Shown in pieces: positions 1 through 7,336 of a stretch of DNA of 64,000 bases. The stretch is from an uncultured bacterium. GTDB lineage: Bacteria; Cyanobacteriota; Vampirovibrionia; Gastranaerophilales; Gastranaerophilaceae. The notes under the pieces were generated by a model, which had not been told where the DNA came from, made no database searches, and worked only from the letters and a program-made list of their open reading frames with translations. The stretch lies in contig CAREDV010000001.1 of the NCBI GenBank assembly GCA_948964545.1, positions 186,001-250,000 of the forward strand, given 5' to 3'. The translations under genes were made by a program, and so were the position numbers. How positions within the stretch are numbered: position 1 is the first letter of the stretch; each line of letters opens with the position of its first letter.

Positions 1-30
1 AAATAGTTAACAAAAAACTAGGAGAAAAAC

Positions 31-996
31 ATGGAATTAAAAATTAAAAATGTTAATACAACAACAAGTTCTGACGGCTCACAATACGGTAAATTCGTTA
101 TTGAACCGTTAGAAAAAGGTTTCGGTACAACAATCGGAAACTCTTTAAGACGTGTATTACTTTCAAGCTTAGAAGGAACAGCTGTTACTTCAGTTAGAAT
201 CGAAGGTATAACTCACGAATACACTGCAATTCCTGGTGTATTAGAAGATGTTATCGATGTTATGCTTAACCTTAAAGGATTGGTTGTAAAAACTGATTCC
301 AAAGAACCTCAAACATTGAGAATTGATGTTGATCGTCCAGGCGCAGTACTTGCAAGTGATATTCAACTTCCTGCAGGTGTTAAAGTTGTTAACCCTGACT
401 GGTTGATTTGTACAGTAGCAGATGGCGGAAGTTTCCATGCTGACGTTACTATTGAAACAGGAAAAGGTTACGTTGCTCACGATGTACCTAGAGATTCAAA
501 AGGCGTTTCAATTGATGTTCTTCCAATAGATGCAACATTTATGCCTATTAAACGTGTAAGCTATACTGTTGAAAATACTCGTGTTGGTGATTCAATTGAT
601 TTTGATAAATTGACTTTAGAAATTTGGTCAAATGGTTCAATTGATGTAACAAACGCATTGAGCCAAGCTTCAAACTTGTTAATTGATCACTTTATGCAAA
701 TTTCATCTATTACAGGTCAGCCTGTAATCACTCCTTCAATGACTGTTGAAGAAACTGTTGAAGATGAAGCAGATACACCGACAATGACAATCGAAGAATT
801 AGAACTTTCAGTAAGAGCGTACAACTGCTTGAAACGTGCAAGCATTAACTCAATGAGTGAATTATTGAAAAAATCAGAACATGATTTATTGAATATTAAA
901 AACTTCGGAAAGAAATCATCTGATGAAGTAATTGAAAGACTTCACCACTTCGGTTTAGACCTAGCTCCAAACCCTGAAGTAGAAGAAGAAGTATAA
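31..996 (+). CDS. rpoA: RNA polymerase subunit alpha
   Basis: Alpha subunit of the core RNA polymerase; its dimer nucleates assembly of beta and beta-prime and its C-terminal domain contacts UP-element DNA and activators. The 321 residues show the N-terminal assembly domain (GTTIGNSLRRVLLSS near residues 32-46), an acidic linker around 235-255, and the C-terminal domain with ELSVRAYNCLKRA and a helix-hairpin-helix KNFGKKS. Length is normal for the family. The start is set by AGGAG six bases upstream. It opens the visible part of a rightward ribosomal operon with rplQ, truA, rplM and rpsI, the cyanobacterial gene order. Confidence 0.98.
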   Translation: MELKIKNVNTTTSSDGSQYGKFVIEPLEKGFGTTIGNSLRRVLLSSLEGTAVTSVRIEGITHEYTAIPGVLEDVIDVMLNLKGLVVKTDSKEPQTLRIDVDRPGAVLASDIQLPAGVKVVNPDWLICTVADGGSFHADVTIETGKGYVAHDVPRDSKGVSIDVLPIDATFMPIKRVSYTVENTRVGDSIDFDKLTLEIWSNGSIDVTNALSQASNLLIDHFMQISSITGQPVITPSMTVEETVEDEADTPTMTIEELELSVRAYNCLKRASINSMSELLKKSEHDLLNIKNFGKKSSDEVIERLHHFGLDLAPNPEVEEEV

Positions 997-1024
997 GTTA
1001 AGTAAAAAATAAAAGGATAAAACA

Positions 1025-1453
1025 ATGAGACACCAAACTAAAAAACATACGCTGGGACGTGCTAAGGATCAAAGAGACGCTTTGTTACGTTCTTTAGCGA
1101 CTGAACTTTTTGTACACGGTGAAATCAAAACAACTATGGCAAGAGCAAAAGCTTTGAAACCATATGCTGAAGAAATTATCACCCTTGCAAAAAGAGGCGA
1201 TTTACACGCTCGCCGTCAAGCTGTTAAATTCATATTTGATAAGGAAACAGGCAGATTTATGGATTTAGCAACAGGAGAAGTTTTTGAAGCTCCTCAAGCT
1301 GATAAAAAATTGGCTGAAGAAACAGTTTTGAGAAAACTTTTCACAATCATTGGTAAAAAATACTCTGACCGTCAAGGCGGATACACAAGAATATTTAGAT
1401 TACCTCCAAGACGCGGTGACGCTTCTGAAATGGCTTTAATCCAGTTGGTATAA
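1025..1453 (+). CDS. rplQ: 50S ribosomal protein L17
   Basis: Large-subunit ribosomal protein near the peptide exit tunnel. The N-terminus MRHQTKKHTLGR and the following DQRDALLRSLATEL segment are diagnostic. At 142 residues it is longer than the shortest bacterial L17 proteins (about 116-120); the extra length lies in the middle (residues about 75-100), and the C-terminus GGYTRIFRLPPRRGD is conserved. An AAGGA-type Shine-Dalgarno precedes the start. It lies 28 nt after rpoA, and truA begins 3 nt after its stop, so the genes are co-transcribed. Confidence 0.97.
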   Translation: MRHQTKKHTLGRAKDQRDALLRSLATELFVHGEIKTTMARAKALKPYAEEIITLAKRGDLHARRQAVKFIFDKETGRFMDLATGEVFEAPQADKKLAEETVLRKLFTIIGKKYSDRQGGYTRIFRLPPRRGDASEMALIQLV

Positions 1454-1456
1454 GCC

Positions 1457-2230
1457 ATGCGTTATACGCTTCAGGTTCAGTATATCGGGAAAAATTTTGC
1501 AGGCAGCCAAATTCAATTTGAAAACGGCAGAGAAATTGAAACCCCGACTATACAAGGTGAACTTGAAAAAGCACTTTGTAAATTGATAATCGGCGGCAAA
1601 GCCGCCGTGAATAAAACCCGACAAGTTAAAACAGTCTTTTCCGGACGAACCGACAGAGGTGTAAATTCAGAAGGACAGGTAGTTCATTTTGACACTGACA
1701 AATCTATTGTTGCTTCAAAGTTTGTCTATCAGTTAAATGAAATACTTCCTAAAGAAATTTCTGTCAGTGACTTGAAAGCAGTTGATGAAAAATTTCACGC
1801 TCAAAAGTCCGCTAAAAGCAGATATTACAGATACGTTTTTGTAAATCGTAAATGTAAAAATGCGTTTGACGGCGATTTGATGAGAGTGAAATTTGATATC
1901 AATATTGATAGAATGAATAAAGCCTTAAGTTATCTTTTAGGTGAACACGATTTCTCAAGTTTCAAAAGTTCAGGAACGCTTAACCCGAGCAAAGTCTGTT
2001 TTATTGAAAAAGCCGCTGCATATCGTGACGGTGATAAGGTGATTATTGATATTGTTGGAAACAGATTTCTATACAATATGGTAAGAACTATTGTCGGAAC
2101 CCTTTTGGAAATAGAGGGTCATAACCGTTCTGCCGAACTTATGAAACAGGTGCTTGATGCCTGTGATAGGCGTAAAGCAGGACACACAGTCAGTCCGTAC
2201 GGTCTGACACTAATGAAAGTAACATATTAA
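1457..2230 (+). CDS. truA: tRNA pseudouridine synthase A
   Basis: Makes pseudouridine at positions 38-40 of the tRNA anticodon stem-loop. The catalytic aspartate is D66 in SGRTDRGVNS; the usual family form is GRTDAGVHA, so the A-to-R and H-to-N changes beside it are mild departures. KSRYYRYVF and the C-terminal NRFLYNMVRTIVGTLLEI are typical. 257 residues is normal. It sits between rplQ and rplM as in cyanobacteria, 3 nt after rplQ, which suggests translational coupling. Confidence 0.96.
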   Translation: MRYTLQVQYIGKNFAGSQIQFENGREIETPTIQGELEKALCKLIIGGKAAVNKTRQVKTVFSGRTDRGVNSEGQVVHFDTDKSIVASKFVYQLNEILPKEISVSDLKAVDEKFHAQKSAKSRYYRYVFVNRKCKNAFDGDLMRVKFDINIDRMNKALSYLLGEHDFSSFKSSGTLNPSKVCFIEKAAAYRDGDKVIIDIVGNRFLYNMVRTIVGTLLEIEGHNRSAELMKQVLDACDRRKAGHTVSPYGLTLMKVTY

Positions 2231-2250
2231 GGAAATAAATGGAGAAAAGC

Positions 2251-2688
2251 ATGAAAACTTATTCAGCAAAACCTCTAGAAGTAGAAAGAAAATGGTATTT
2301 AATCGATGCTGAAGGTGAAATCCTTGGCAGATTGGCTACCAGAGTAGCAAATATTTTAAGAGGAAAAAATAAACCTGAATACACTCCTAACGTTGATACA
2401 GGCGATTTCGTTATCGTAATCAACGCTGATAAAGTTGTTGTATCAGGTAAAAAAGAAACTGATAAAATTTATTATCACCATACAGGATTCCCTGGTGGTT
2501 TGAAATCAGCTAGCGTAAAAGAATTACGTGAAAAAGATGCAAGACTTTTAATTGAAAAAGCAGTTAAAGGTATGTTGCAGCACAATACTTTGGGTGATAC
2601 TCAATTCACTAAATTAAAAGTATATAATGGTGCTGAACATCCGCATGCAGCACAAAAACCAATCGTGTTGGAAAAGGAGGCTAAATAA
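2251..2688 (+). CDS. rplM: 50S ribosomal protein L13
   Basis: Large-subunit ribosomal protein L13. Diagnostic segments are ERKWYLIDAEGEILGRLA, the repeat-like HHTGFPGGLK, and KGMLQHNTLG followed by a YNGAEHPHAAQKP end. Two in-frame ATGs exist: 2239 and 2251. The second is preferred because GGAG at 2241-2244 lies six bases upstream and the protein then begins MKTYSAKP, matching family starts; the first would add only MEKS. Its stop TAA shares one base with the rpsI ATG. Confidence 0.96.
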   Translation: MKTYSAKPLEVERKWYLIDAEGEILGRLATRVANILRGKNKPEYTPNVDTGDFVIVINADKVVVSGKKETDKIYYHHTGFPGGLKSASVKELREKDARLLIEKAVKGMLQHNTLGDTQFTKLKVYNGAEHPHAAQKPIVLEKEAK

Positions 2689-3083
2689 TGGCAGATAAAG
2701 AAATTATGGCTACAGGCCGCAGAAAAACCTCTATCGCGGTTGTTAAACTTGTTAAAGGAAAAGGCAGAATTTTTGTTAACGGTAAAACTTTAAAAAACTA
2801 TATCGGTAACAGACCTGCTATCGAAATGTTAGTATACAGACCTTTAGTATTAACTGATAATCAAGAAAAATATGATGTAAAAGTTAAGGCAGTAGGCGGC
2901 GGTGTCGTTGCTCAATGCGGAGCTATCAGACATGGTATTTCAAGAGCATTAGTTAAAGCTAATGAAGAATACAAAAACGTATTACGTTTAGAAGGATTGT
3001 TAACACGTGACCCACGCGTTAAAGAACGTAAAAAATACGGTCGCAAACGTGCAAGAAAACGTTTCCAATTCTCAAAAAGATAG
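2688..3083 (+). CDS. rpsI: 30S ribosomal protein S9
   Basis: Small-subunit protein whose basic C-terminal tail reaches the P-site tRNA. It begins with the family segment ATGRRKTSIAVVKL and ends in a lysine/arginine tail closing with the canonical SKR. 131 residues is normal. AAGGAGG at 2674-2680 inside the end of rplM is its Shine-Dalgarno, and the start overlaps the rplM stop by one base (TAATG). A strong terminator follows, so this is the last gene of the operon. Confidence 0.98.
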   Translation: MADKEIMATGRRKTSIAVVKLVKGKGRIFVNGKTLKNYIGNRPAIEMLVYRPLVLTDNQEKYDVKVKAVGGGVVAQCGAIRHGISRALVKANEEYKNVLRLEGLLTRDPRVKERKKYGRKRARKRFQFSKR

Positions 3084-3107
3084 TTTATATCAAATATATA
3101 CAAAAAA

Positions 3108-3135
3108 GACGGTTTTCAACAAACCGTCTTTTTTT
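3108..3135 (+). terminator. Intrinsic terminator of the ribosomal operon
   Basis: Eight-base-pair stem GACGGTTT / AAACCGTC with loop TCAAC, followed by seven T and preceded by six A, so it could also work on the other strand. It lies 25 nt after the rpsI stop. Confidence 0.93.
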
Positions 3136-3185
3136 ATTGTTAACAATTGTAACGAAAAATACAACTTGTGAAATTGGAGATTTTT

Positions 3186-3199
3186 AAAATACTTTATAT
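3186..3199 (+). promoter_or_regulatory. Shared upstream box AAAATACTTTATAT (copy 1)
   Basis: This box begins 46 nt before the ATG of the 108-residue orphan. The same 13-mer AAAATACTTTATA stands 44 nt before the LysM gene at 17194 and 47 nt before the orphan at 23142. The fixed spacing suggests a promoter or operator rather than chance AT-richness. No clear sigma-70 -35 box is common to all three. Confidence 0.55.
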
Positions 3200-3231
3200 G
3201 TGTAAGAGAGCAAAACATAAGGAGAGATGAG

Positions 3232-3558
3232 ATGACTTTTTTAGCGATTGATGCACAGAAAAATTTATTTACATTGCAAAAAAGCCAATTGCAATTTGAA
3301 CAAACGCTTGTAATGAGCAGAGCAAACTATATCACAAAGCAAATGGGATATAGAGCACAAGAACTTGAAGATCAGGATATTGATGTAGATGATGATCCGA
3401 CATATCAAATGCTTCAACAGCAAGAATCATATCTTGAAACACGACAGGATTCGCTGGATTCACAGATAAGTTTGATGGAAAACGAGATTTCGAGTTTGAA
3501 AAACCTTGTTAACAATAACATCAAGTCAGCTTGCAGCTTGAACCTAATCGGTGGGTAG
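3232..3558 (+). CDS. Small orphan coiled-coil protein
   Basis: Not recognised. It has 108 residues and no signal peptide or membrane segment. The start is supported by AAGGAGAG upstream. The N-terminus (AIDAQKNLFTLQKSQLQFEQ) looks helical, an acidic patch with DIDVDDDP follows near residues 48-56, then a predicted coiled coil (about 60-95), and the tail ends NLIGG. It is monocistronic between the ribosomal operon terminator and convergent folD. It shares the upstream AAAATACTTTATA box with two other signal-less proteins, so the three may be co-regulated. The size and helical, Gln-rich build recall small secretion-apparatus subunits, but nothing here proves that. Confidence 0.75.
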   Translation: MTFLAIDAQKNLFTLQKSQLQFEQTLVMSRANYITKQMGYRAQELEDQDIDVDDDPTYQMLQQQESYLETRQDSLDSQISLMENEISSLKNLVNNNIKSACSLNLIGG

Positions 3559-3577
3559 GGAGCGTGCCGCTCCACCC
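3553..3577 (+). repeat. GC-rich hairpin across a stop codon
   Basis: Inverted repeat GGGT..GGAGCG-TGC-CGCTCC-ACCC in otherwise AT-rich DNA. The stop codon of the upstream orphan gene (3556-3558) lies in the left arm. There is no following T-run, so it is not a classical terminator. It lies between two convergent genes and could be a transcription barrier or a REP-like unit. Confidence 0.6.
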
Positions 3578-3602
3578 GACACATTGTGTATTGCATAGAC
3601 TT

Positions 3603-4436
3603 TTACAAAGTCTTGTCAAACAAAAACAACTCAACTGTATTAAGCATCAAAGATGCTATGGTCATGGGGCCTACACCGCCCGGCACAGGCGAAAGGTACG
3701 CAGGTGAAACATTTTCAACATCGCCGCGAACTTTTCCCGACTCATCTCTAAAAATTCCCACATCAACGATAACACAATTATTTTTTATTATATTTTTTTC
3801 CCCTACAACATTTTTTCCCACTGCTGAAACTACAATATCAGCAGTTTTTATTATGTCTTCAAGATTTTTTGTATGGCTGTGACACATTGTAACTGTGGCA
3901 TTTCTATTTAAAAGCATTTGTGCAATCGGTTTGCCGACCAAATTTGAACGTCCAATTACAACTGCGTGTTTGCCGTCAAGCTCAATATTGTATTCATCTA
4001 AAAGTAACAAAATTCCTTTAGGAGTGCAGGGATAAACATAAGGTTTCTCACCTGCAAAAAGTTTTCCGCAATTGTAAGTTGTAAGCCCATCAACATCTTT
4101 TTGTGGTGAAATAGTGTCAATGACTTTCAATTTATTAATATGTTCAGGCAAAGGCAGTTGAACCAAAATTGCTGTGATATTGTTGTCGTTGTTTAATTCC
4201 TCAATCTTACAAATCAGCTCGTGTTCTGTGACATCAGATGGATATTCAATTACCAAGGAATTAATTCCGAGTTTTTCGGCACATTTTTTCTTGTTGTTTA
4301 CATAAATTCTGCTTGAGGTATCGTCGCCAGCAAGAATTACTGCAAGTGTAGGTTTGACGGGCATCTTATCAACCTTCGATTTTAAATTTTCAAATATTTT
4401 ATCTCTTAATTTTTTTCCGTCTAATATTATTGTCAT
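3603..4436 (-). CDS. folD: Methylene-THF dehydrogenase / methenyl-THF cyclohydrolase
   Basis: Bifunctional cytosolic enzyme interconverting 5,10-methylene-, methenyl- and 10-formyl-tetrahydrofolate. The catalytic motif YVNNKKKCAEKLGI carries the family lysine, VQLPLPEH is the substrate-binding segment, and VVIGRSNLVGKP is the nucleotide-binding signature. PGGVGPMTIASLM near the C-terminus is diagnostic. 277 residues is normal. It starts directly after the stop of the CooC-like ATPase gene, so it is the last gene of a leftward run rplI / MetE-like / CooC-like / folD. Confidence 0.97.
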   Translation of the reverse strand: MTIILDGKKLRDKIFENLKSKVDKMPVKPTLAVILAGDDTSSRIYVNNKKKCAEKLGINSLVIEYPSDVTEHELICKIEELNNDNNITAILVQLPLPEHINKLKVIDTISPQKDVDGLTTYNCGKLFAGEKPYVYPCTPKGILLLLDEYNIELDGKHAVVIGRSNLVGKPIAQMLLNRNATVTMCHSHTKNLEDIIKTADIVVSAVGKNVVGEKNIIKNNCVIVDVGIFRDESGKVRGDVENVSPAYLSPVPGGVGPMTIASLMLNTVELFLFDKTL

Positions 4437-5177
4437 CTATTCCCTCACTTGCGGTAAATTAAGTCTGAAGTAAAATTGTTTAATAGCTTCTTGTACGACT
4501 TTTGACGACCTGTCTTTAATTTCCTTGTCTGTAGGAATTACGCCTAAAACATCCAAGTCGTAACGTTTAAGCATTTCATAAACAGTTTCTAAATCGTTGT
4601 TTTCAATCTTGTTGATTATAACACCTAATTGGTTGCCAGCAGCGTATTTTGCACTGAACTCTTCAATACGTTTTGCAAGATGCGCACTTTCATCTGTCGG
4701 GTTTGCAACTATTAAAGTTGTATCAATGTCAGTATCTACAAGTTGATTTAAATATTTCAAATCGAATTCGCAGTCAAAAATTACAATATCATAGCGGTCA
4801 ATAAGTTTTAACACAGCATCATTAACCTGGCCTGTAATCGGGCATCTGCAATCTTTTGAACCTACAAACCAGGAAACAATTATATCGATATTTTCATCTA
4901 TGGAAACGACAATATCTTCCATTGCCCATTCAACATATTCCTGTTTGGACATTCCCTCAGGGATACCAGTTTTGTATTCGTGTTTACCGCTTCTGATACC
5001 ATATATTGTGTTTCTGATATCAAGTCCAAAACTATGTCCAAGTTCGCTTGTTAAATCGTTATCAAATAACAAAATAGATTTTTCGGGAAAATATTCTCGA
5101 AAAATGTTTAAAAATGCTTTTACAACTGTTGTCTTACCGCTTCCGCTTTTTCCTGTTACTGCAAGTTTAAATGCCAT
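4437..5177 (-). CDS. CooC-type ATPase (MinD/ParA superfamily)
   Basis: P-loop ATPase resembling CooC/AcsF, the nickel-insertion factors of CO dehydrogenase and acetyl-CoA synthase. The Walker A motif GKSGSGKT spans residues 9-16; CooC proteins usually have GKGGVGKT, so the deviant lysine position is replaced by serine here. A CxC pair (C110, C112) followed by P matches the conserved CooC cysteines that bind metal in the dimer. IVIFDCEFDLKYL is the switch II/Walker B region. 246 residues is normal. It is flanked by folD and a MetE-like one-carbon enzyme. No CODH or ACS gene is in this window, so the client is unknown. Confidence 0.75.
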   Translation of the reverse strand: MAFKLAVTGKSGSGKTTVVKAFLNIFREYFPEKSILLFDNDLTSELGHSFGLDIRNTIYGIRSGKHEYKTGIPEGMSKQEYVEWAMEDIVVSIDENIDIIVSWFVGSKDCRCPITGQVNDAVLKLIDRYDIVIFDCEFDLKYLNQLVDTDIDTTLIVANPTDESAHLAKRIEEFSAKYAAGNQLGVIINKIENNDLETVYEMLKRYDLDVLGVIPTDKEIKDRSSKVVQEAIKQFYFRLNLPQVRE

Positions 5178-6019
5178 AATGCCTTTCTATTATCTGATAA
5201 CTGTTTGGTCAAATCCATGGCTTTTCGAGCCAATTCTTCACTCAATGAACCAGCTCCGCAAGATGGTGTTATAAGTGAATTTTCTATAATAATTTTCTCA
5301 TCAATTCCCATTTTGGTCAAATTTTTTACACCATTTTCAAAAATTTGAATCATATCTTCAAGATTTGCATCTTCAATTGCTTTTTTATCTTTTGTCGGAA
5401 CTATGCCCCAGGCAATTTTGCCGCCTCGTGCCAGAAATTTTTTAAAATCAGCTTGTGGTGCATAAGTATAAGCATCAAAACTTATTATATCCACTCCTGC
5501 ATCAATTGCAATATTCCAGTTGCAGTCCGCACAGCAGTGAACTCCGCTTATTGCACCGCTTTCTTTTATTTTATCTGATACGAATTTAATCATTTCTGTA
5601 GCATTCCTGCCGTTTGGAGTTGAAAGTGATGGTTCATCAATAAAAATTATTGGAATTGTGTGAGGATTTGCTTCTTTAATACATTTAATCTGCCACAAAG
5701 CTTTTTGGGTTAATACGTCAACTAGATTATCCGATTTTACCCTGAATGAAAGGGTATGTGGTCCTGTAATATGTCCTTTTGCATAGCGGGGTTTTGTTTT
5801 TTTTATTAATTCTATAAATTTTGGGAAACTAATGGAACAAAAAGAAGACATATCGTCCGAAAATTGGGCAATCATGTCTTCTTTTTTACTAATATTTGTT
5901 AATTGGGGCCAGAATGGAATATTTGCGAAATCTCTTTCTACAATTTCCATTGCTTTATCCAAATTGTCACAGGGTAGTGAGCCTATAGCTAAACATTCCA
6001 GCGTCAATTCAGATGCCAT
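5156..6019 (-). CDS. MetE C-terminal-like / UroD-superfamily methyltransferase
   Basis: Stand-alone 287-residue TIM-barrel protein resembling the C-terminal half of cobalamin-independent methionine synthase. Candidate zinc ligands are H161 and C163 in GVHCCADCNW and C254 in TPSCGAGSL, paralleling the His-x-Cys and distal Cys ligands of MetE. LECLAIGSLPCDN and the IPFWPQL segment are typical of this stand-alone family. The N-terminal folate-binding half of true MetE is missing. It overlaps the CooC-like gene by 22 nt and follows rplI by 7 nt. Methyl donor and acceptor cannot be read from sequence. Confidence 0.7.
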   Translation of the reverse strand: MASELTLECLAIGSLPCDNLDKAMEIVERDFANIPFWPQLTNISKKEDMIAQFSDDMSSFCSISFPKFIELIKKTKPRYAKGHITGPHTLSFRVKSDNLVDVLTQKALWQIKCIKEANPHTIPIIFIDEPSLSTPNGRNATEMIKFVSDKIKESGAISGVHCCADCNWNIAIDAGVDIISFDAYTYAPQADFKKFLARGGKIAWGIVPTKDKKAIEDANLEDMIQIFENGVKNLTKMGIDEKIIIENSLITPSCGAGSLSEELARKAMDLTKQLSDNRKALWHLNLQ

Positions 6020-6026
6020 TAATCAC

Positions 6027-6524
6027 CTATTCTTCAACTGTTTCAACTTCTTCTTCAACAGCTTCTTTCAAAACTTCAGAAGCAGTAACTGCAACAGCCA
6101 ATTCGCATTTAACTTTAGAAGTTAATTTAATTAACATTGTATATTCACCTACTTTATTGATAGGAGCGTTTAAAGAAACATTTTTTCTATCAACTTCAAT
6201 ACCAGTTTTAGCTGAAAGTTCTTCAGTTAATTTTTTAGTAGTGATAGTACCGAATAATTTTCCTGATTCGCCAGCTTTAGCTGAAAGTTCAAGTTTGCCG
6301 AATTCTTCGATTTTTTTAGCAGTTTCTAAAGCTTCTGCATGTAATTTTTCTTGTTTAGCTTTAATTCTTGCTAAATTCTTTTCTCTGTTTTCTAAAGCAC
6401 CTTTAGTTGCAGCTTCTGCAACAGCTTGCGGCAACAAGAAATTTCTTGCATAACCGTCTTTTACTGTAACGATATCACCTGCTTCACCAAGGTTTTGTAC
6501 GTCTTTTTTTAATATAACTTGCAT
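6027..6524 (-). CDS. rplI: 50S ribosomal protein L9
   Basis: Large-subunit protein with an N-terminal rRNA-binding domain (MQVILKKDVQNLGEAGDIV, then VKDGYARNFLLPQ), a long connecting helix and a C-terminal domain. 165 residues is longer than the common 147-150; the extra part is an acidic tail rich in E and V. AAGGAG lies upstream of the start. A sigma-70-like promoter at 6549-6577 gives it its own transcript, which probably runs on into the MetE-like, CooC-like and folD genes. Confidence 0.97.
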   Translation of the reverse strand: MQVILKKDVQNLGEAGDIVTVKDGYARNFLLPQAVAEAATKGALENREKNLARIKAKQEKLHAEALETAKKIEEFGKLELSAKAGESGKLFGTITTKKLTEELSAKTGIEVDRKNVSLNAPINKVGEYTMLIKLTSKVKCELAVAVTASEVLKEAVEEEVETVEE

Positions 6525-6548
6525 TTTTATTATCTCCTTTGCTATTTT

Positions 6549-6577
6549 ATATTACGTTTAATTTCAGCCTACTACAA
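6549..6577 (-). promoter_or_regulatory. Promoter of rplI
   Basis: On the minus strand, -35 TTGTAG (6572-6577), 17-nt spacer, -10 TAATAT (6549-6554), about 25 nt before the rplI ATG, with AAGGAG between. Confidence 0.6.
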
Positions 6578-6660
6578 ACAAAACTTTTTGTCGAGAGTTT
6601 TTTTAGGAATGTAAAGTACTGCTGAATTAAATTACTGATTTTTACCAATCTTGTTCGCCA

Positions 6661-6678
6661 AGGCTGCGTGTGCAGTAC
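6661..6678. repeat. 18-bp intergenic repeat abutting a stop codon (copy 1)
   Basis: AGGCTGCGTGTGCAGTAC matches AGGCTGCGTGCGCAGCAC at 56639-56656 in 16 of 18 positions. In both places the element directly adjoins the TAG stop of a leftward gene. The core can fold as CTGC-loop-GCAG. Confidence 0.5.
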
Positions 6679-7322
6679 TATCTCATTGCAGGAAAATAAT
6701 ATTTTACGCCATTATTAGAACGCCATCTCACATAACCTGTTTTAGGGGTTCTGTCAATGTCTAAAACGCTTACCAATGCCCAGTTTCCCTTGATTGCAGT
6801 TAAGTTTATTTTTTGCGGCATATTAATTGTACCGACTAGTTGCGCTTTGTCGTCTGTACCGCATCTAATATCTTTTGCTTCTGCAGGTGCTTCTTTTAAT
6901 AAGGTCAGACCGTATTTTTTACCGTACATGTTATAAAACATTATCCAGTTCATAAATCTATAGGGGTCGTCCTTTTTTATCCAGCCCTTTGCGCCTGTTT
7001 TGTTGTTGTAAATAACTTCTGCCCAATCATCGGTTTCATCGGTTACTGCAAGCATCCCAAGGTTTTTGTTCGGAAGATAAACTACAAACAGATGTTCGGG
7101 ATTTATTGAATCAGGGAAAATTTGGTTTCCTATCCAGCTTATGCTGTGCAAAATTGTTGAAGATTCCGATGGTTCCTTGTAAAGCACAATTTCGTTCGGT
7201 GCTTGATATAAACCGAGTGTACTTGTCTGCTCAATGCTCACATACTGCGGTACAACATTGGCACACATTGCTTTTACTGGTATCAATAACATTATTGCGA
7301 GTATTAATAAGATTTTTTTCAA
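6678..7322 (-). CDS. Exported SH3-like domain protein
   Basis: Function unknown. Residues 1-20 (MKKILLILAIMLLIPVKAMC) form a signal peptide. The mature part contains two SH3b-like strand patterns: one around residues 40-115 ending with WAEVIYNNKTGAKGWIKKDD, and one around 150-205 ending with GYVRWRSNNG. SH3b modules of this type often bind cell-wall peptides, but the ligand is not shown. Translation appears to start at TTG with GGGAG upstream. It follows pheT by 14 nt and is probably co-transcribed with it. Confidence 0.75.
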   Translation of the reverse strand: MKKILLILAIMLLIPVKAMCANVVPQYVSIEQTSTLGLYQAPNEIVLYKEPSESSTILHSISWIGNQIFPDSINPEHLFVVYLPNKNLGMLAVTDETDDWAEVIYNNKTGAKGWIKKDDPYRFMNWIMFYNMYGKKYGLTLLKEAPAEAKDIRCGTDDKAQLVGTINMPQKINLTAIKGNWALVSVLDIDRTPKTGYVRWRSNNGVKYYFPAMR

Positions 7323-7336
7323 TGTGACTAAGCTCC

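Noticed and set aside
3586..3882. 98-codon plus-strand frame after the small orphan
   Set aside because: Antisense to the C-terminal part of folD; no start signal.
6013..6453. 146-codon plus-strand open frame
   Set aside because: Antisense to rplI, a certain gene; no Shine-Dalgarno and no family match.
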